A stretch of DNA of 5,696 bases, from contig CAZWBW010000139.1 of NCBI GenBank assembly GCA_964632355.1, positions 1-5,696 of the forward strand. The letters are read 5' to 3'. This document shows positions 5,278 to 5,696 of this stretch, piece by piece (the stretch's first letter is position 1; each line of letters starts with the position of its first letter). Source of the DNA: JALOAP01 sp964632355 (GTDB taxonomy: Bacteria > Chloroflexota > Dehalococcoidia > Tepidiformales > Tepidiformaceae). The notes below the pieces were generated by a model that saw only the letters and a program-made list of their open reading frames with translations, made no database searches and was not told the origin of the DNA. The position numbers and the translations under genes are program-made.

Positions 5278-5353
5278 TGGCGCGCCCGGAGGGATTCGAA
5301 CCCCCGACCTGCGGTTCCGAAGACCGACGCTCTATCCGCTGAGCTACGGGCGC
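5278..5353 (-). tRNA. tRNA-Arg, anticodon TCG, with encoded CCA
   Basis: The minus strand folds into a full cloverleaf. The acceptor stem GCGCCCG / CGGGCGC has 7 perfect pairs, the D-arm is GCTC-AGCGGATA-GAGC, and the T-arm GGGGG-TTCGAAT-CCCTC contains one G-T pair. The anticodon loop CTTCGGA gives anticodon TCG at 5320-5318, reading CGA and related Arg codons. The variable loop is AGGTC, the discriminator base is G, and CCA is encoded (5280-5278). The anticodon stem TCGGT / ACCGC has four pairs and a T27-C43 mismatch at its base. No T-run terminator follows before the convergent kinase gene. Confidence 0.96.
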
Positions 5354-5362
5354 TTCCCTTCG

Positions 5363-5368
5363 AGTATA
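5363..5368 (-). promoter_or_regulatory. -10 box of the tRNA-Arg promoter
   Basis: The minus strand reads TATACT, five of six matches to TATAAT, inside CCGGTATACTCG. It ends 9 nt before the mature tRNA 5' end at 5353, so the primary transcript would have only a few extra 5' bases for RNase P to remove. No good -35 hexamer is found 16-18 bp upstream (the spacing falls in GC-rich sequence). Confidence 0.55.
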
Positions 5369-5519
5369 CCGGGGCGGGCGAGAACGATCGCTGGCCGCAG
5401 GGCGGAAACGGCGCGACATCGTTGCGCTGTTCAAGCGTGGTTCTCGGTGTCGGGCAGAGCAGAATGGTGCGGGCGAGCGAAACCGCTAGCAGCTCCGAAA
5501 ATTGCTCGGCGGCGGGAAC

Positions 5520-5548
5520 TTGACAGCCTGAAATCGCGGTAGATACGC
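5520..5548 (+). promoter_or_regulatory. Candidate sigma-70-type promoter for the gene starting at 5611
   Basis: A perfect TTGACA (5520-5525) is followed after 16 bp by GATACG (5542-5547), or after 17 bp by ATACGC; either is a weak -10. Transcription would start near 5555, leaving a leader of about 55 nt before the start codon at 5611. The perfect -35 and its place just upstream of a gene start support it; the poor -10 weakens it. Confidence 0.4.
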
Positions 5549-5610
5549 TCCGCTCTCGCCCCCAAATCAATGACGCCCGGAAGCGCCCCCCGAGCGACAG
5601 GACACGAACC

Positions 5611-5696
5611 GTGCAGGACATGCAGCCGGCCGTCTTCGGCCGCGTCACTGTCGAGGGGACGAGCCAGGGCATTCCGGGACTGCTCGTCGAGGCCAT
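5611..5696 (+). CDS. Start of an unrecognised protein with a possible carboxypeptidase-regulatory-like beta-sandwich repeat
   Basis: Only 28 complete codons are inside the window; the 3' part is cut off. The likely start is GTG 5611, 8 nt after AGGA (5599-5602). An in-frame ATG at 5620 is the alternative but is 17 nt from that site. The product reads VQDMQPAVFGRVTVEG then TSQGIPGLLVEA. The pattern GRVTVEG...GIPGLLVEA is that of the first two strands of carboxypeptidase regulatory/transthyretin-like domains (G-x-V-x...IPG-x-x-V-x-A). No signal peptide precedes it. A 6-bp hairpin, CGGCCG-TCTT-CGGCCG (5627-5642), lies early in the coding region. A good -35 and weak -10 precede the gene. The full function cannot be told from this fragment. 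Confidence 0.6.
   Translation, partial: MQDMQPAVFGRVTVEGTSQGIPGLLVEA

Noticed and set aside
5258..5542. Open frames across the tRNA on both strands, with peptides such as SNPRPAVPKTDAL, GGIRTPDLRFRRPTLYPLSY and SSADRASVFGTAGRGFE
   Set aside because: These are the well-known spurious translations of a tRNA gene; the cloverleaf explains the open frames and no ribosome binding site supports them.
5570..5696. ATG at 5570 as the start of a different plus-strand frame
   Set aside because: The frame gives a Ser/Arg/Cys-rich peptide with no pattern and no ribosome binding site; the frame from GTG 5611 has both.

Overview
The window is chromosomal DNA from a GC-rich bacterium, with coding third positions mostly G or C. 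The style of the proteins suggests Chloroflexota: an IF3 with an extended tail, a PPWW...EPWPP motif at the start of the sensor kinase, an LLTIDDMPIGW-type lipoprotein, and a possible leaderless gene start. The phylum is an inference from memory. No mobile element, CRISPR array or phage gene is visible.

Layout. At 1-595 (minus) is the 5' two thirds of galU, UTP-glucose-1-phosphate uridylyltransferase, running off the left edge. A 95-bp intergenic stretch separates it from the divergent translation operon infC-rpmI-rplT (691-1999, plus), which encodes IF3, L35 and L20 and ends in a strong intrinsic terminator at 2021-2051. Convergent to it is a predicted lipoprotein of unknown function (2079-2783, minus). 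A gap of about 316 bp follows with no convincing gene. Next is a three-gene plus-strand cluster: a 110-residue protein with two membrane segments (3100-3432), an OmpR/PhoB-type response regulator (3484-4179) and a HAMP/HisKA sensor kinase (4176-5255). Convergent to the kinase gene is tRNA-Arg(TCG) with an encoded CCA end (5278-5353, minus). At the right edge an unrecognised plus-strand gene begins (5611 onward); its first residues resemble a beta-sandwich repeat of the carboxypeptidase regulatory type.

How the parts work together. infC-rpmI-rplT is the conserved translation-initiation and large-subunit unit, tightly packed (1-nt and 21-nt gaps). The response regulator and kinase overlap by 4 nt and surely form one two-component system. 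The kinase has almost no extracytoplasmic sensor domain, while the small membrane protein just upstream places about 38 residues between its two membrane segments. That protein may act as the sensory or modulatory partner. An imperfect 13-bp hairpin between the small gene and the regulator may set their relative expression. Nothing here is clearly a new biological system. The best leads are this three-gene signalling unit, the hairpin inside it, the leaderless-type start of galU, and the acidic tail of IF3.
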